Positions 34,688 through 43,432 of a DNA stretch of 64,000 nt are shown here, in pieces. This DNA comes from Anaerofustis butyriciformans. Its GTDB lineage: Bacteria; Bacillota; Clostridia; Eubacteriales; Anaerofustaceae. Position 1 is the first letter of the stretch; the number at the start of each line of letters is the position of its first letter. Below the pieces are notes generated by a model. It was not told the origin of the DNA. It saw nothing but the letters and a program-made list of their open reading frames with translations, and made no database searches. The stretch covers positions 124,001-188,000 of the forward strand of contig NZ_JAYFFH010000001.1 in assembly GCF_036289385.1 (NCBI RefSeq), read 5' to 3'. Made by a program: the position numbers and the translations under genes.

Positions 34688-37309
34688 ATGGAAAAATACT
34701 CATTAAACGAACTAAGAAAAATGTTTTTGGAATTTTATGAAAGCAAAGGACATTTAAGACTTGAAAGCTTTTCTCTTGTTCCTCACAACGACAAGAGTCT
34801 GCTTTTAATTAACTCTGGAATGGCTCCTTTGAAACCTTATTTTATAGGGGAAGAAGTTCCACCAAGAAAGAGAGTTACAACTTGTCAAAAATGTATCAGA
34901 ACACCTGATATTGATAACGTAGGTAAAACAGCAAGACACGGTACTTTCTTTGAAATGCTTGGTAATTTCTCTTTTGGAGATTATTTCAAGAAAGAAGCAA
35001 TTAACTTTGCATGGGAATTTTTAACTGAAAAAATAGGTCTTGATAAAGATAAACTTTATGTTTCTGTTTATGAAGATGATGATGAAGCAGCTCAAATTTG
35101 GAAAGAAGATATCGGTTTAACTGATGATAGAATTACAAGACTTGGTAAAGATGATAACTTCTGGGAAATCGGTCTTGGACCATGTGGACCATGTAGTGAA
35201 ATTTATGTAGACAGGGGGGAAGAATACGGATGTGATTCTCCTGACTGCGGTGTAGGTTGTGACTGCGACAGATACATGGAAGTATGGAACCTTGTATTTA
35301 CACAATTCGACAAAGACAAAGACGGAAACTACAACAGACTTGAACATCCAAACATCGATACAGGTATGGGGCTTGAAAGACTCGCTGCATACGTTCAAGG
35401 CGTTGATAATATTTTTGAAGTTGATACAATCAGATACATCCTTGATTACATTTGTGAAATATCAGGTAAAAAATATGGTGAAAATGAAAAAGACGATATT
35501 TCAATAAGAGTAATAACAGATCATATCAGAAGCAGTGTGTTTATGGCAAGTGACGGTATCCTAACTTCAAACGAAGGAAGAGGATATGTTCTTAAAAGAA
35601 TTTTAAGAAGAGCAATGAGACACGGTAAACTTCTTGGTATCGAAGGACACTTTATGGAAGGCGTTGCAAAGAAAGTAATAGAAATTTCAGGAGATGCTTA
35701 TCCGGCTTTAAAAGAAAAAGAAACTACAATTTTAAAACTTATAAATATTGAAGAAGAAAAATTCAATGAAACAGTAAAAGAAGGTCTTTCTTTAATTGAA
35801 GAATTAATGGAAAACTTAGAAGGCGACACATTAAAAGGTGACGATGCTTTCAAACTTTACGATACTTATGGATTCCCTCTTGAACTTACAATGGAAATCC
35901 TTGAAGAAAAGGGAATTAAAGTTGACAAAGAAGGCTTTGAAAAAGCCATGAAAGAACAAAAAGACAAAGCAAGAAGCGCAAGATCAAGTAAAGATATAGT
36001 AAGTTATAAAGGGGATTTAACAAACTTTATCGCAAATCTTGAAAGCACAAAATTCATCGGATACGAAGATTTAAACGGAAGCGGAAAAGTTATCGAAATA
36101 ATCAAAGACGGTGAAATGGTTAAAGAATTAAGCGAAGGTAAAGCTCTTGTTATTTTTGATAAGACTTCATTCTACGCAACAAGCGGTGGTCAAGTAAATG
36201 ATACAGGTATCATTGAATCAGAAGACTTTAAAGGCGAAGTATTAAACGTAACAAAAAGCGGGGATAAATTCGTTCATGAAGTATTAGTAAAAGAGGGCGT
36301 ATTAAAAGCAGGAAATGAATATAACTTCAAAGTAAACAGAGCCGACAGACTAAACATACAAAGAAACCACTCTGCAACACATCTTCTTCACAAAGCTTTA
36401 AAAGAAGTTTTAGGGGAACATGTAAACCAAGCAGGTTCTTATGTAGACAGTGAAAGACTTAGATTTGACTTCTCTCATTTTGAAAAAATGACAGATGCAG
36501 AGTTAAAAGAAGTTGAAAGAAAAGTAAATGAAGAAATATTAAACCAAGACAAAGTTGAATATTTTGAAACAAGCATTGATGAAGCAAGAAAACTTGGTGC
36601 TACTGCATTATTCGGTGAAAAATACGGAAGCATTGTAAGAGTTGTAAAAATGGGTGATTACTCAACTGAACTTTGCGGTGGATGTCATGTTAAAAACACA
36701 AATGACATAAGTTTATTTAAAATTGTTTCAGAAACTTCAGTTGCAAGCGGGGTAAGAAGAATTGAAGCTATTACCGGTAAAGCTGCAATAGAAGAAAATA
36801 TGAAAAATTATGATGAACTTCTTACAATAAAAGACAAATTAAGACTTAATAACAATAATATAATTGAAAAAGTAGAAGAACTTATAAATAAAAACAAATC
36901 TTTGGAAAAAGAACTTGATAAGTTCAAGAAAGAAGCTAACAAAGATAAGCTAGGAAACATCATTGACAAAGCAGTTGACGTAAATGGCATTAAATGTGTT
37001 ATGGCAAGAGTTGACGGTCTTGACATGAACGAACTTAGAGATTTTAGCGATAAGATAAAAGACAAAGAAGGTAAGGTTATCGTGTTCCTTGTAAGCGTTA
37101 AAGGTGAAAAAGGATTTATGATTTGCTCTGCTGATAAAGAAACTGTAAAAGGCGGATTTAACTGTGGACAATTCATCAAGAAAGTAGCTCAAAGCATCGG
37201 AAGCGGTGGCGGCGGAAGACCTGACATGGCTCAAGCCGGACTTAAAGATATCGCTAAAGCTGATATGGCTCTTGATAATGCCAAAGATTTCATTAAAGAA
37301 ACATTATAA
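34688..37309 (+). CDS. alaS: Alanyl-tRNA synthetase
   Basis: This 873-residue class II synthetase contains the catalytic core (NSGMAPLKPYFIG, RHGTFFEMLGNFSFGDYFK) and a tRNA-recognition helical region. The editing domain has zinc ligands in HSATHLLHKAL and CGGCHV, and the C-terminal DHHA1 domain has GSGGGGRPDMAQAG. It charges tRNA-Ala and hydrolyses mischarged Ser/Gly. The upstream gap is only 23 nt, so no T-box can fit. It is followed by the conserved ireB-ruvX-DUF1292 genes. Confidence 0.97.
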   Translation: MEKYSLNELRKMFLEFYESKGHLRLESFSLVPHNDKSLLLINSGMAPLKPYFIGEEVPPRKRVTTCQKCIRTPDIDNVGKTARHGTFFEMLGNFSFGDYFKKEAINFAWEFLTEKIGLDKDKLYVSVYEDDDEAAQIWKEDIGLTDDRITRLGKDDNFWEIGLGPCGPCSEIYVDRGEEYGCDSPDCGVGCDCDRYMEVWNLVFTQFDKDKDGNYNRLEHPNIDTGMGLERLAAYVQGVDNIFEVDTIRYILDYICEISGKKYGENEKDDISIRVITDHIRSSVFMASDGILTSNEGRGYVLKRILRRAMRHGKLLGIEGHFMEGVAKKVIEISGDAYPALKEKETTILKLINIEEEKFNETVKEGLSLIEELMENLEGDTLKGDDAFKLYDTYGFPLELTMEILEEKGIKVDKEGFEKAMKEQKDKARSARSSKDIVSYKGDLTNFIANLESTKFIGYEDLNGSGKVIEIIKDGEMVKELSEGKALVIFDKTSFYATSGGQVNDTGIIESEDFKGEVLNVTKSGDKFVHEVLVKEGVLKAGNEYNFKVNRADRLNIQRNHSATHLLHKALKEVLGEHVNQAGSYVDSERLRFDFSHFEKMTDAELKEVERKVNEEILNQDKVEYFETSIDEARKLGATALFGEKYGSIVRVVKMGDYSTELCGGCHVKNTNDISLFKIVSETSVASGVRRIEAITGKAAIEENMKNYDELLTIKDKLRLNNNNIIEKVEELINKNKSLEKELDKFKKEANKDKLGNIIDKAVDVNGIKCVMARVDGLDMNELRDFSDKIKDKEGKVIVFLVSVKGEKGFMICSADKETVKGGFNCGQFIKKVAQSIGSGGGGRPDMAQAGLKDIAKADMALDNAKDFIKETL

Positions 37310-37382
37310 TTGTTAATTAATAAATAAAAAACTTGAATAATCGTAATTTATAGGTTAAAATTTATATATAGGTGGTGATATT

Positions 37383-37652
37383 ATGGGAACAAATAACAGT
37401 AACAGTAATTTTACTATGCAATTTAGTTTGGAAAACGATCGTTCTAAACTTATCGAAGAGACATTAAAAAAAGTAGAAACAGCATTAGAGGAAAAGGGAT
37501 ATAATCCTGTTAATCAGTTGGTAGGTTATATTATGAGTGGTGACCCAACATATATTACCTCTTATAAAGATGCAAGAAAACTTATCAGACAAGTTGAGAG
37601 AGATGAAATTTTGGAATTAATAGTATTAAAATATTTTAATGATTTAAAATAA
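37383..37652 (+). CDS. ireB: IreB-family regulatory phosphoprotein (UPF0297)
   Basis: This 89-residue protein matches UPF0297/IreB along its whole length (SLIENDR-like SLENDRSKL, EEKGYNPVNQLVGYIMSGDPTYITSYKDAR). In Enterococcus faecalis IreB is phosphorylated on N-terminal threonines by the kinase IreK and controls cephalosporin tolerance. Here T3 and T11 are the only threonines in the N-tail. It follows a GGTGG ribosome site and sits between alaS and ruvX, its usual place. Confidence 0.93.
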   Translation: MGTNNSNSNFTMQFSLENDRSKLIEETLKKVETALEEKGYNPVNQLVGYIMSGDPTYITSYKDARKLIRQVERDEILELIVLKYFNDLK

Positions 37653-37688
37653 ATACAGTACGTTTGAAAACTAAAGATTTATATAATT

Positions 37689-37720
37689 AAAACCTACTTA
37701 TTTAATATAAGTAGGTTTTA
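37689..37720 (+). terminator. Terminator-like hairpin between ireB and ruvX
   Basis: AAAACCTACTTA pairs with TAAGTAGGTTTT. Only a short T stretch follows, so it may attenuate rather than end transcription. Confidence 0.6.
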
Positions 37721-37747
37721 GTTGCAAATGGGGAAAAGGAGTATATA

Positions 37748-38182
37748 TTGAATAAAAGAATATTGGCGCTTGATTACGGTGAAGCTCGTATTGGTGTAGC
37801 CGTAAGTGATGCACTACATATTACCGCACAAGGTATATGTGTTATAAAAAGAACAAAAAACATAAAAGAGGATATAGAAAAAATAAAAAAACACATCAAG
37901 GATTATGACGCAGGGCTTGTTATTTTAGGTAATCCTCTTAATTTGAATGGAGAAAAAGGTACCAGAGCCCAAATCACCGAAGAATTTTATGAAATTTTAA
38001 AAAAAGAATTAGATGTGCCCGTTAAACTTTGGGATGAAAGACTTTCAACTAAAGAAGCTGAAAGAGCCCTTGAAGCCGGGGGAGTAAACTGGAGAAAAAA
38101 AAGAGAAGTTATTGATATGATGGCAGCACAAATAATTTTATCGTCATATCTTGATTATAATAATAATTTAGGAGGTTTTTAA
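37748..38182 (+). CDS. ruvX: RuvX/YqgF Holliday-junction resolvase-like nuclease
   Basis: This 144-residue RNase H-fold protein has ALDYGEARIGVAVSDA with the first catalytic Asp, LGNPLNLNGEKGTRA, and WDERLSTKEAER with the Asp-Glu motif, ending in DMMAAQIILSSYL. It is essential in many bacteria, with roles in 16S rRNA 5'-end processing or junction resolution. The start is TTG 37748 after AAAAGGAG. Its stop directly abuts the ATG of the DUF1292 gene. Confidence 0.93.
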   Translation: MNKRILALDYGEARIGVAVSDALHITAQGICVIKRTKNIKEDIEKIKKHIKDYDAGLVILGNPLNLNGEKGTRAQITEEFYEILKKELDVPVKLWDERLSTKEAERALEAGGVNWRKKREVIDMMAAQIILSSYLDYNNNLGGF

Positions 38183-38434
38183 ATGAGCGAAGAAAAAAAC
38201 ACAGAAGTTATCGTTTTAAAAGATGAGGAGGGCAAAGAAATATCTTTCCTTGTTGAAGATGAGTTTGAATTCGAAGACAAATCATATTTAGTTTTATATG
38301 AAGAAGATAACGATGAAGATGCATATTTGTTTACAGTTGATGAAGATGAAGACGGAAATTTGGTAGTTATGGAAGTTGTTGACGAAGACGAATTTAACAG
38401 AGTAAGTGAATATTATGACAATGAGCTTGAATAG
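38183..38434 (+). CDS. DUF1292 family protein (YrzB-like)
   Basis: This is an 83-residue, very acidic protein (long D/E stretches, for example YEEDNDEDAYLFTVDEDED). The DUF1292 pattern IVLKDEEGKEISFLVEDEFE is at the start. The function is unknown in all bacteria I know of. It always travels with ruvX, ireB and alaS, as here. GGAGG precedes the ATG inside the end of ruvX. Confidence 0.9.
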   Translation: MSEEKNTEVIVLKDEEGKEISFLVEDEFEFEDKSYLVLYEEDNDEDAYLFTVDEDEDGNLVVMEVVDEDEFNRVSEYYDNELE

Positions 38435-38442
38435 GGGAAGAA

Positions 38443-40299
38443 ATGGCTTTTAGAAAAAATAATTTTGAAGCTACTCCTTTATCAGGAGCTAAAAGAATAG
38501 AAAGCAAAGAAAAAAAGCTGCTTTCTTCTTCAAGTAAATATTTAGAGCATAAAGATAACAAAAATAAAATACAGAGGAATAATATTCAACGTAAAGCTAC
38601 CAAAAATCAAAAGAAAGCTGAGAGTAACGTGTCAAATATAAATGGAAAACTAAAAGTAATACCTCTTGGAGGTCTTGGGGAAATCGGGAAAAACCTTACT
38701 GTTTTTGAAACTGAAGAAGATATAATTTTGGTTGACTGCGGGCTTAAATTCCCTGATGAAAATATGTATGGAATAGATATTGTTATTCCTGAATTTACTT
38801 ATTTAATTGAAAAAAGAAACAAAATAAGAGGTTTGTTTTTAACTCATGGTCACGAAGACCATATAGGTGCAATACCTTATTTATTAAAACAAATCAATAT
38901 TCCTATATACGGAACAAAGCTTACAATGGGTTTATTAAAAAATAAACTTGTTGAACACAAACTTGACGAAAGCACAAAGCTTCATATAGTAAAAAGAGGT
39001 CATACGGTTCATGTAAAAGGCTTCAGCGTGGAATTCGTAACATCAAACCACTCTATTCCAGACAGCTGCGCACTTTATATAACCAGTCCTTACGGAAAAG
39101 TATTCCATACGGGAGACTTTAAAGTTGATTATACTCCTGTTGACAATCAACAAATAAACCTTCAAAGAATGGCTGCAATAGGTGCACAAGGTGTTGATTT
39201 ATTAATCGCAGACAGCACTAATGCCGAAAGAGAAGGTGCTACAAAGTCTGAAGCAAGTGTAGGAAGAACTTTTATGTCTTTATTTAAAGAAGGTATAGAT
39301 AAGAGAATTATCGTTGCCACTTTTGCCACAAACGTACACAGAGTTCAACAAATATTTGATGCTGCCAAAAAATTCAAAAGAAAAGTTGCCATAAGCGGAA
39401 GAAGTATGGTCAATGTTATATCGGTAGCAAAAGAACTTAAATATTTAAAATTTAACGATAACATAATGATTGAGTTAAATGAAGTTGATAATTACCCACC
39501 TGAAAGAGTAGTAATATTAACAACAGGTTCTCAAGGTGAGCCTATGGCTGCACTTAGCAGAATGGCAAACGGAGAACATAGACAATTTAAAATTTCAAAC
39601 GAAGATTTTGTTATTATTTCAGCAACTCCTATTCCAGGAAATGAAAAGACAGTTGCCGAAGTTATTAACAGCTTGTTTGAACTTGGCGCTGAAGTTGTTT
39701 ATCAAGGAGCGGAAGGAATACACGTTTCCGGACATGCTCAAAAAGAAGAACTTAAACTTATGCATTCCATTATCAAAGCCAAATATTTTATGCCTGCACA
39801 CGGCGAATACAAAATGCTTTCAAAGCATAAGGAACTTGCTATGGAACTTGGCATGAAAGAAGAAAATATCTTTGTAATGAAAAACGGGGATATTTTGGAA
39901 ATCGGACCTGAAAAGGCTAAAATCAAGGGAGAAGTTCCAAACGGAATGACTCTTATTGACGGACTTGGCATAGGGGATGTAGGTAACATAGTATTAAAAG
40001 ACAGAAAGAAATTAAGCGAAGACGGACTATTTATTGTTGTTGTTTCCTTAACAAAAGAAAGAGTAGTAAGCGGACCGGGGATAGTTTCCCGTGGGTTTGT
40101 ATATATGAGAGAAAGCGAAGAGCTTTTAAACGGAGCAAAGGAAATTGCAAACAAGGTGCTTGATAAATACAAAGACAGATTGTTTGATTATAACAGTATT
40201 AAAGCTGATATGAAATATGATCTTGAAAAGTATTTATATGACAGCACAAAGAGAAGACCTATGATTTTACCTATACTTATGTATGTAAGAGTAGATTAG
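38443..40299 (+). CDS. rnj: Ribonuclease J
   Basis: This 618-residue beta-CASP metallo-beta-lactamase nuclease has endo- and 5'-exonuclease activity in mRNA decay. The zinc motif THGHEDH sits at residues 134-140 (H135, H137, D139, H140). Further motifs are HTGDFKVDY, DSTNAEREG, SGRSMV and HVSGHAQKEELK. About 67 basic, low-complexity residues precede the usual start (KLKVIPLGGLGEIGKNL), an extension absent from Bacillus RNase J1 and possibly an RNA-binding or localisation tail. It follows DUF1292 by 8 nt. Confidence 0.95.
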   Translation: MAFRKNNFEATPLSGAKRIESKEKKLLSSSSKYLEHKDNKNKIQRNNIQRKATKNQKKAESNVSNINGKLKVIPLGGLGEIGKNLTVFETEEDIILVDCGLKFPDENMYGIDIVIPEFTYLIEKRNKIRGLFLTHGHEDHIGAIPYLLKQINIPIYGTKLTMGLLKNKLVEHKLDESTKLHIVKRGHTVHVKGFSVEFVTSNHSIPDSCALYITSPYGKVFHTGDFKVDYTPVDNQQINLQRMAAIGAQGVDLLIADSTNAEREGATKSEASVGRTFMSLFKEGIDKRIIVATFATNVHRVQQIFDAAKKFKRKVAISGRSMVNVISVAKELKYLKFNDNIMIELNEVDNYPPERVVILTTGSQGEPMAALSRMANGEHRQFKISNEDFVIISATPIPGNEKTVAEVINSLFELGAEVVYQGAEGIHVSGHAQKEELKLMHSIIKAKYFMPAHGEYKMLSKHKELAMELGMKEENIFVMKNGDILEIGPEKAKIKGEVPNGMTLIDGLGIGDVGNIVLKDRKKLSEDGLFIVVVSLTKERVVSGPGIVSRGFVYMRESEELLNGAKEIANKVLDKYKDRLFDYNSIKADMKYDLEKYLYDSTKRRPMILPILMYVRVD

Positions 40300-40320
40300 C
40301 ATTTAAAGGAGGATTTTAGT

Positions 40321-40683
40321 ATGAATGTATATGATAAAGCAAACGAACTTGCAAGAGCTATAAAAGAAAGCGATGAATTCAAAAGATACAAAAGTGCAAG
40401 TGAAAAGATTGATAAAAGCGAAGAGCATAAAAAGATGATTAAAGATTTTATGGATATGCAGTATAAATCTTATGTTGCTCAAATGAAAGGTGAACAACCT
40501 GACGAAAAAATGATAAGTGAATTTAACTTATTATATTCTACAATGTCAAATATTTCAGACATTAAAGATTTCTTGGAATCTCAAATGTATTTTGCAAGAC
40601 TTATGGAAGACATTCAAAAGACAATAGCAGATGCAGCTGATACGGGTGTTGAATTTTTAAAAGAAGGTTTGTTGAGCAAATAA
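40321..40683 (+). CDS. YlbF/YmcA-family protein
   Basis: This 120-residue, mostly helical protein of the Com_YlbF family (NVYDKANELARAIKESDEF, AEKIDKSEEHKKMIKDF, QMYFARLMEDIQKTIADAA) is a partner of RNase Y in Bacillus, where YlbF, YmcA and YaaT tune mRNA processing and competence. Here it follows RNase J by 21 nt, fitting an RNA-decay role. The cysteines that ligate Fe-S in some YlbF members are absent. Confidence 0.85.
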   Translation: MNVYDKANELARAIKESDEFKRYKSASEKIDKSEEHKKMIKDFMDMQYKSYVAQMKGEQPDEKMISEFNLLYSTMSNISDIKDFLESQMYFARLMEDIQKTIADAADTGVEFLKEGLLSK

Positions 40684-40690
40684 TCAAATA

Positions 40691-40722
40691 AAAAAACAGC
40701 AAGTTTGGCTTGCTGTTTTTTA
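40691..40722 (+). terminator. Terminator of the alaS-ylbF cluster
   Basis: AAAACAGCAAG pairs with CTTGCTGTTTT around five bases and is followed by a T run. Confidence 0.88.
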
Positions 40723-40740
40723 GTGGAATAACAAATTTAT

Positions 40741-40935
40741 TAAGGGGCTTAGCCCCTTATAAACCTCATATTTAATTTCCTTAAGGGTTTTCAACCCTTA
40801 ATAACCCACGATTTTTTTACTCGCATAAAAAAGTTGAATAAAAAGGACGCTTCTAGGCGAAGAGGATTAAACGCTTTTCAATATCTCGCAAAATGCTCCC
40901 CGCATTTTACGGATGGAAAAGTTACCCCACCCCCT
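40741..40935 (+). repeat. Composite palindromic intergenic element, copy A
   Basis: Two short palindromes come first: AAGGGGC/GCCCCTT at 40742-40758 and TTAAGGGTT/AACCCTTAA at 40781-40801. They are followed by ACCC and hairpins near 40808-40836 (CGATTTTTTTA with TAAAAAAGTTG), 40850-40863 (CTTC/GAAG) and 40872-40922 (outer CTTTTC/GAAAAG, inner AAAATGC/GCATTTT), then TACCCC. It has the same architecture as the elements at 48025, 48420, 59941 (inverted) and 62713. It ends where the hsdS remnant begins. Confidence 0.8.
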
Positions 40936-41495
40936 AAAAATAATCTTGCATTAACTTATCAAACAACACCTGCGTTTCTTCAAGTGATTTCTTTATATTT
41001 TCTTTGCTTTCTTCCGTTTGTTTTACAAAATCGGCAAATTGATTTTGTAGTTCTATTAGGATAAATATATTAAAAGATTTTTTAATCTTTCCTTAGATAT
41101 ATTATACATTGACTTTGCTGAACCGCTTGAAATATTTTGTACTTGTTTTCTAAATAAATCATGATTAATTAATTTCTACAAAATATCATTTTATATTTCA
41201 TCTGATAATAACAATGTGTTCCACGCCCAGATAATCTATATAGTTTACATAAACGCAAGAATTATTGCATTCACTAATCGTAATGGCATTTATATCAACA
41301 TTATACAAGTTAACTTTACCCGAATTTTTCCATTTAAATAATTATATTTGGCATTATAAGCTATATCTTCTTTATTCACTTGTTGCCCTTTTGAATATGG
41401 AGAAATATTTTTTAATTTTACTTTAACCTTCACCTTACTACTCCTAGTCAATTGAGCTTTTACTTCCTTTATGTCTTTTCCCTTTATTTTATTCT
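40934..41495 (-). pseudogene. hsdS: Decayed type I restriction specificity subunit (hsdS)
   Basis: Read on the minus strand, three frame-shifted pieces make the second half of an HsdS protein. First is a central conserved region leading into the recognition domain (about 41490-41340; KGQQVNKEDIAYNAKYNYLNG). Then NSGKVNLYNVDINAITISEC follows in another frame, and then SGSAKSMYNISKERLKNL. The end (LQNQFADFVKQTEESKENIK ... LFDKLMQDYF, stop at 40934) is the typical HsdS C-terminal helix. At least two frame changes and several stops break it. No hsdM or hsdR is present. It is a remnant of a lost restriction system. Confidence 0.8.
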
Positions 41496-41504
41496 AGTAA
41501 TGGT

Positions 41505-42992
41505 TTAAAGTTTTATTATTTCTGTATTTATTTTGTTTATAAATGTTTTGTCGTGTTCGATTATCAGCATCGTGGGAAGATATGCGAGTATTAAATTTTC
41601 TATTTGCATTCTGGAAAAAACATCAATGTAGTTTAAAGGTTCGTCCCATATATATAAATGTGCCTGTTCGGATAAACTTTTCGCAATTAAAATTTTTTTC
41701 TTTTCTCCTTGACTCATTATTTCCAAATTTTTCCCGAAATCCTTTCTTTCAAAATTTAATTTTATTAAATTTGTTTTAAATATGGTTTCGTTTATTTGGT
41801 TTTCTTTTATAAAATTATCCAAAGAACCTTTTAAAAAAGACGTATCCTGAGGAATATAAGATATTTTTAAATTTTTTGCTTTATAGAAATCTCCTTCATA
41901 ACTTATATTTTCGTCGGTTATTAATTTTATTATGCTGCTTTTCCCGCTTCCGTTTTTCCCTTGAAGAATAATTCTGTCTTTGTTGCTTATCTGAAATGTG
42001 ATGTCTCTTAAAATATCTTTTTTATCATAAAACAGGCTTATGTGGTTTAATCTTATGAAATTGTCGGAATGAAAATAGATAGGGGATATTTTTAAGTCTT
42101 CGCTATGTTCAATGTTTTTTAAAAGCGATTTTTTTTCTTCAGCTTTTTTGTTTATTCTTTTATTTATCGATTTTGAGGTTTTCATCATTTTAGCGGATTT
42201 ATGCCCTATGTATCCTCTGTCTACTTTAAGTCCGGATATGTTTTTTGTGTTGTATTTTGTTTTTTCAACTTTGTTTGCCCAAGAAGAAGTCTGTTTTGCT
42301 GCCATTTCCATATGTGATATTTCCTTTTTTAATTTTTCGTTTTTGGATATTTCAAAACTGTCTTCTCTTTCTTTATTTTTCATATACGAATCGAAATTAC
42401 CTTTTTGTAAATCTATTTTGTTTTTATTTATCGAAAGTATATGGTCGGTTACATTGTTTAATAAATTTCTGTCATGACTTACTATTATATATCCTTTCTT
42501 CTTATTTAAATATTTAATAAGTGTTTCCCGCCCGTAAACGTCCAAATGATTTGTAGGTTCGTCTATAAGCAAAAAATTGTTTGGCTTTGTAAAAAGAACG
42601 GCAAGCATTAATTTTACCTGTTCTCCTTTACTTAATTCGTTAAAGTTTTTATAAATTATTTCATCTTTTGCAGAAAGCATATTCAGCTCTTTTGATAATT
42701 CCCAATATTCAAAGTTTGGGTTAATGTCTTCTATTATTTCGATGGACATTCTGTTTTTATTTTTAATTTCGAACGGGAAATATTCAAATTCGATATTTTT
42801 GCTTATCGAGCCTTTATAATCGTATTCGTTCATCAGAAGTTTTAAAAATGTTGTTTTGCCTCTTCCGTTTCTTGCAATAAGTCCGAGTTTCCAAGACGTA
42901 TCAAGATTTATCGAAAGGTTTTCGAATATGTTTTCATAACTTCCTTCGTGGGAGAAGGTTAAATTTTGTATTTTAATTGTTGACATTTTCAT
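41505..42992 (-). CDS. Lsa-type ABC-F ribosomal protection protein
   Basis: This 495-residue protein has two ABC domains and no membrane part. The first carries Walker A GRNGRGKTT (here ARNGRGKTT) and LSKGEQVKLMLA with LLIDEPTNHLD. A linker of about 80 residues follows, then a second Walker A QGKNGSGKSS and MSQGEKKKILIA with WDEPLNYID. The opening STIKIQNLTFSHEGSYENIFE and the length match the Lsa family. These proteins free ribosomes from lincosamides, streptogramin A and pleuromutilins. AAGGAGG precedes the ATG. An attenuator leader (43001-43175) supports drug-induced expression. The exact drug range cannot be read from sequence. Confidence 0.88.
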   Translation of the reverse strand: MKMSTIKIQNLTFSHEGSYENIFENLSINLDTSWKLGLIARNGRGKTTFLKLLMNEYDYKGSISKNIEFEYFPFEIKNKNRMSIEIIEDINPNFEYWELSKELNMLSAKDEIIYKNFNELSKGEQVKLMLAVLFTKPNNFLLIDEPTNHLDVYGRETLIKYLNKKKGYIIVSHDRNLLNNVTDHILSINKNKIDLQKGNFDSYMKNKEREDSFEISKNEKLKKEISHMEMAAKQTSSWANKVEKTKYNTKNISGLKVDRGYIGHKSAKMMKTSKSINKRINKKAEEKKSLLKNIEHSEDLKISPIYFHSDNFIRLNHISLFYDKKDILRDITFQISNKDRIILQGKNGSGKSSIIKLITDENISYEGDFYKAKNLKISYIPQDTSFLKGSLDNFIKENQINETIFKTNLIKLNFERKDFGKNLEIMSQGEKKKILIAKSLSEQAHLYIWDEPLNYIDVFSRMQIENLILAYLPTMLIIEHDKTFINKINTEIIKL

Positions 42993-43000
42993 ACCTCCTT

Positions 43001-43175
43001 AAAAAAAACAGACCGCAAGAAAATATTCTTCGGTCTGTTTTGTAATACGACAAGGACTGAATGAAAGAATTATTTTCTTGCTTTTGCATAAAAACAACGC
43101 TTAAAATTTGTTTTATGCATATTGATAAATATTAGCAAGAAAAAATAATCATTCTTTCATTATCCTCCTTTTTTC
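43001..43175 (-). promoter_or_regulatory. Ribosome-mediated attenuator leader of the ABC-F gene
   Basis: On the minus strand the leader has a tiny ORF, a segment around it (43134-43160) that pairs with 43061-43082, a hairpin (GCATAAAA/TTTTATGC, 43086-43118) and a terminator (AAAACAGACCG with CGGTCTGTTTT, 43005-43041). The terminator loop (43015-43030) is complementary to 43065-43081 with one bulge. Two exclusive folds result: segment 1 with 2, allowing the terminator, or segment 2 with the terminator loop, blocking it when a ribosome stalls on the leader ORF. Confidence 0.82.
43149..43160 (-). CDS. Leader peptide MKE (three codons)
   Basis: ATG AAA GAA TGA has a near-perfect ribosome site (AAGGAGG, 43163-43169) only 5 or so bases upstream. 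A second overlapping frame, MIIFSC (43152-43132), starts within it. Very short leader ORFs control other ABC-F genes, such as the Listeria lmo0919 leader. Stalling here would disrupt the segment 1-2 helix. Confidence 0.6.
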   Translation of the reverse strand: MKE

Positions 43176-43179
43176 ACAT

Positions 43180-43208
43180 AATATAACATTTTAATATTGT
43201 ATTGTCAA
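43180..43208 (-). promoter_or_regulatory. Promoter of the ABC-F gene
   Basis: On the minus strand TTGACA (43208-43203) and TATATT (43185-43180) are spaced 17 bp. The transcript should start near 43173, just before the leader ribosome site. Confidence 0.75.
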
Positions 43209-43215
43209 TCGGAAA

Positions 43216-43312
43216 TAAAAAAGACACCGTAAGGTGCCTGCTTGTATATCACGGGTAGACGGTTAAATGGATATACAAGTTTTAGGATTAAAAAAAGAAG
43301 TATTACTTCTTT
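43216..43312 (-). ncRNA. Candidate small RNA
   Basis: On the minus strand a promoter (TTGATT 43346-43341, TATAAT 43324-43319, 16-bp spacer) precedes three hairpins: AAAAGAAGTA/TACTTCTTTT at 43293-43313, a 10-bp perfect stem CTTGTATATC/GATATACAAG at 43241-43279 with a 19-base loop, and a terminator GGCACC/GGTGTC with a T run at 43238-43214. No ribosome site or ORF is seen. I match it to no known family. Confidence 0.45.
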
Positions 43313-43392
43313 TAGAATATTATATATATTTTTTCAATAAAATCAATACAAATATTTATTAAATAAAAAAATTAAAAAAAAGAAAAAAAATG

Positions 43393-43421
43393 TTGACAAA
43401 AAAGTCAATTTACATTATACT
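43393..43421 (+). promoter_or_regulatory. Promoter of the tRNA Val-Gly-Leu cluster
   Basis: TTGACA (43393-43398) and TATACT (43416-43421) are spaced 17 bp, 11 bp before tRNA-Val. Confidence 0.8.
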
Positions 43422-43432
43422 ATATTTTGCTT

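Noticed and set aside
40834..41064. 76-codon plus-strand frame
   Set aside because: It lies across element A hairpins and antisense to the hsdS remnant, and has no ribosome site.
42112..42517. Two frames of 90 and 121 codons inside the ABC-F gene
   Set aside because: They are antisense shadows of the Lys-rich linker.
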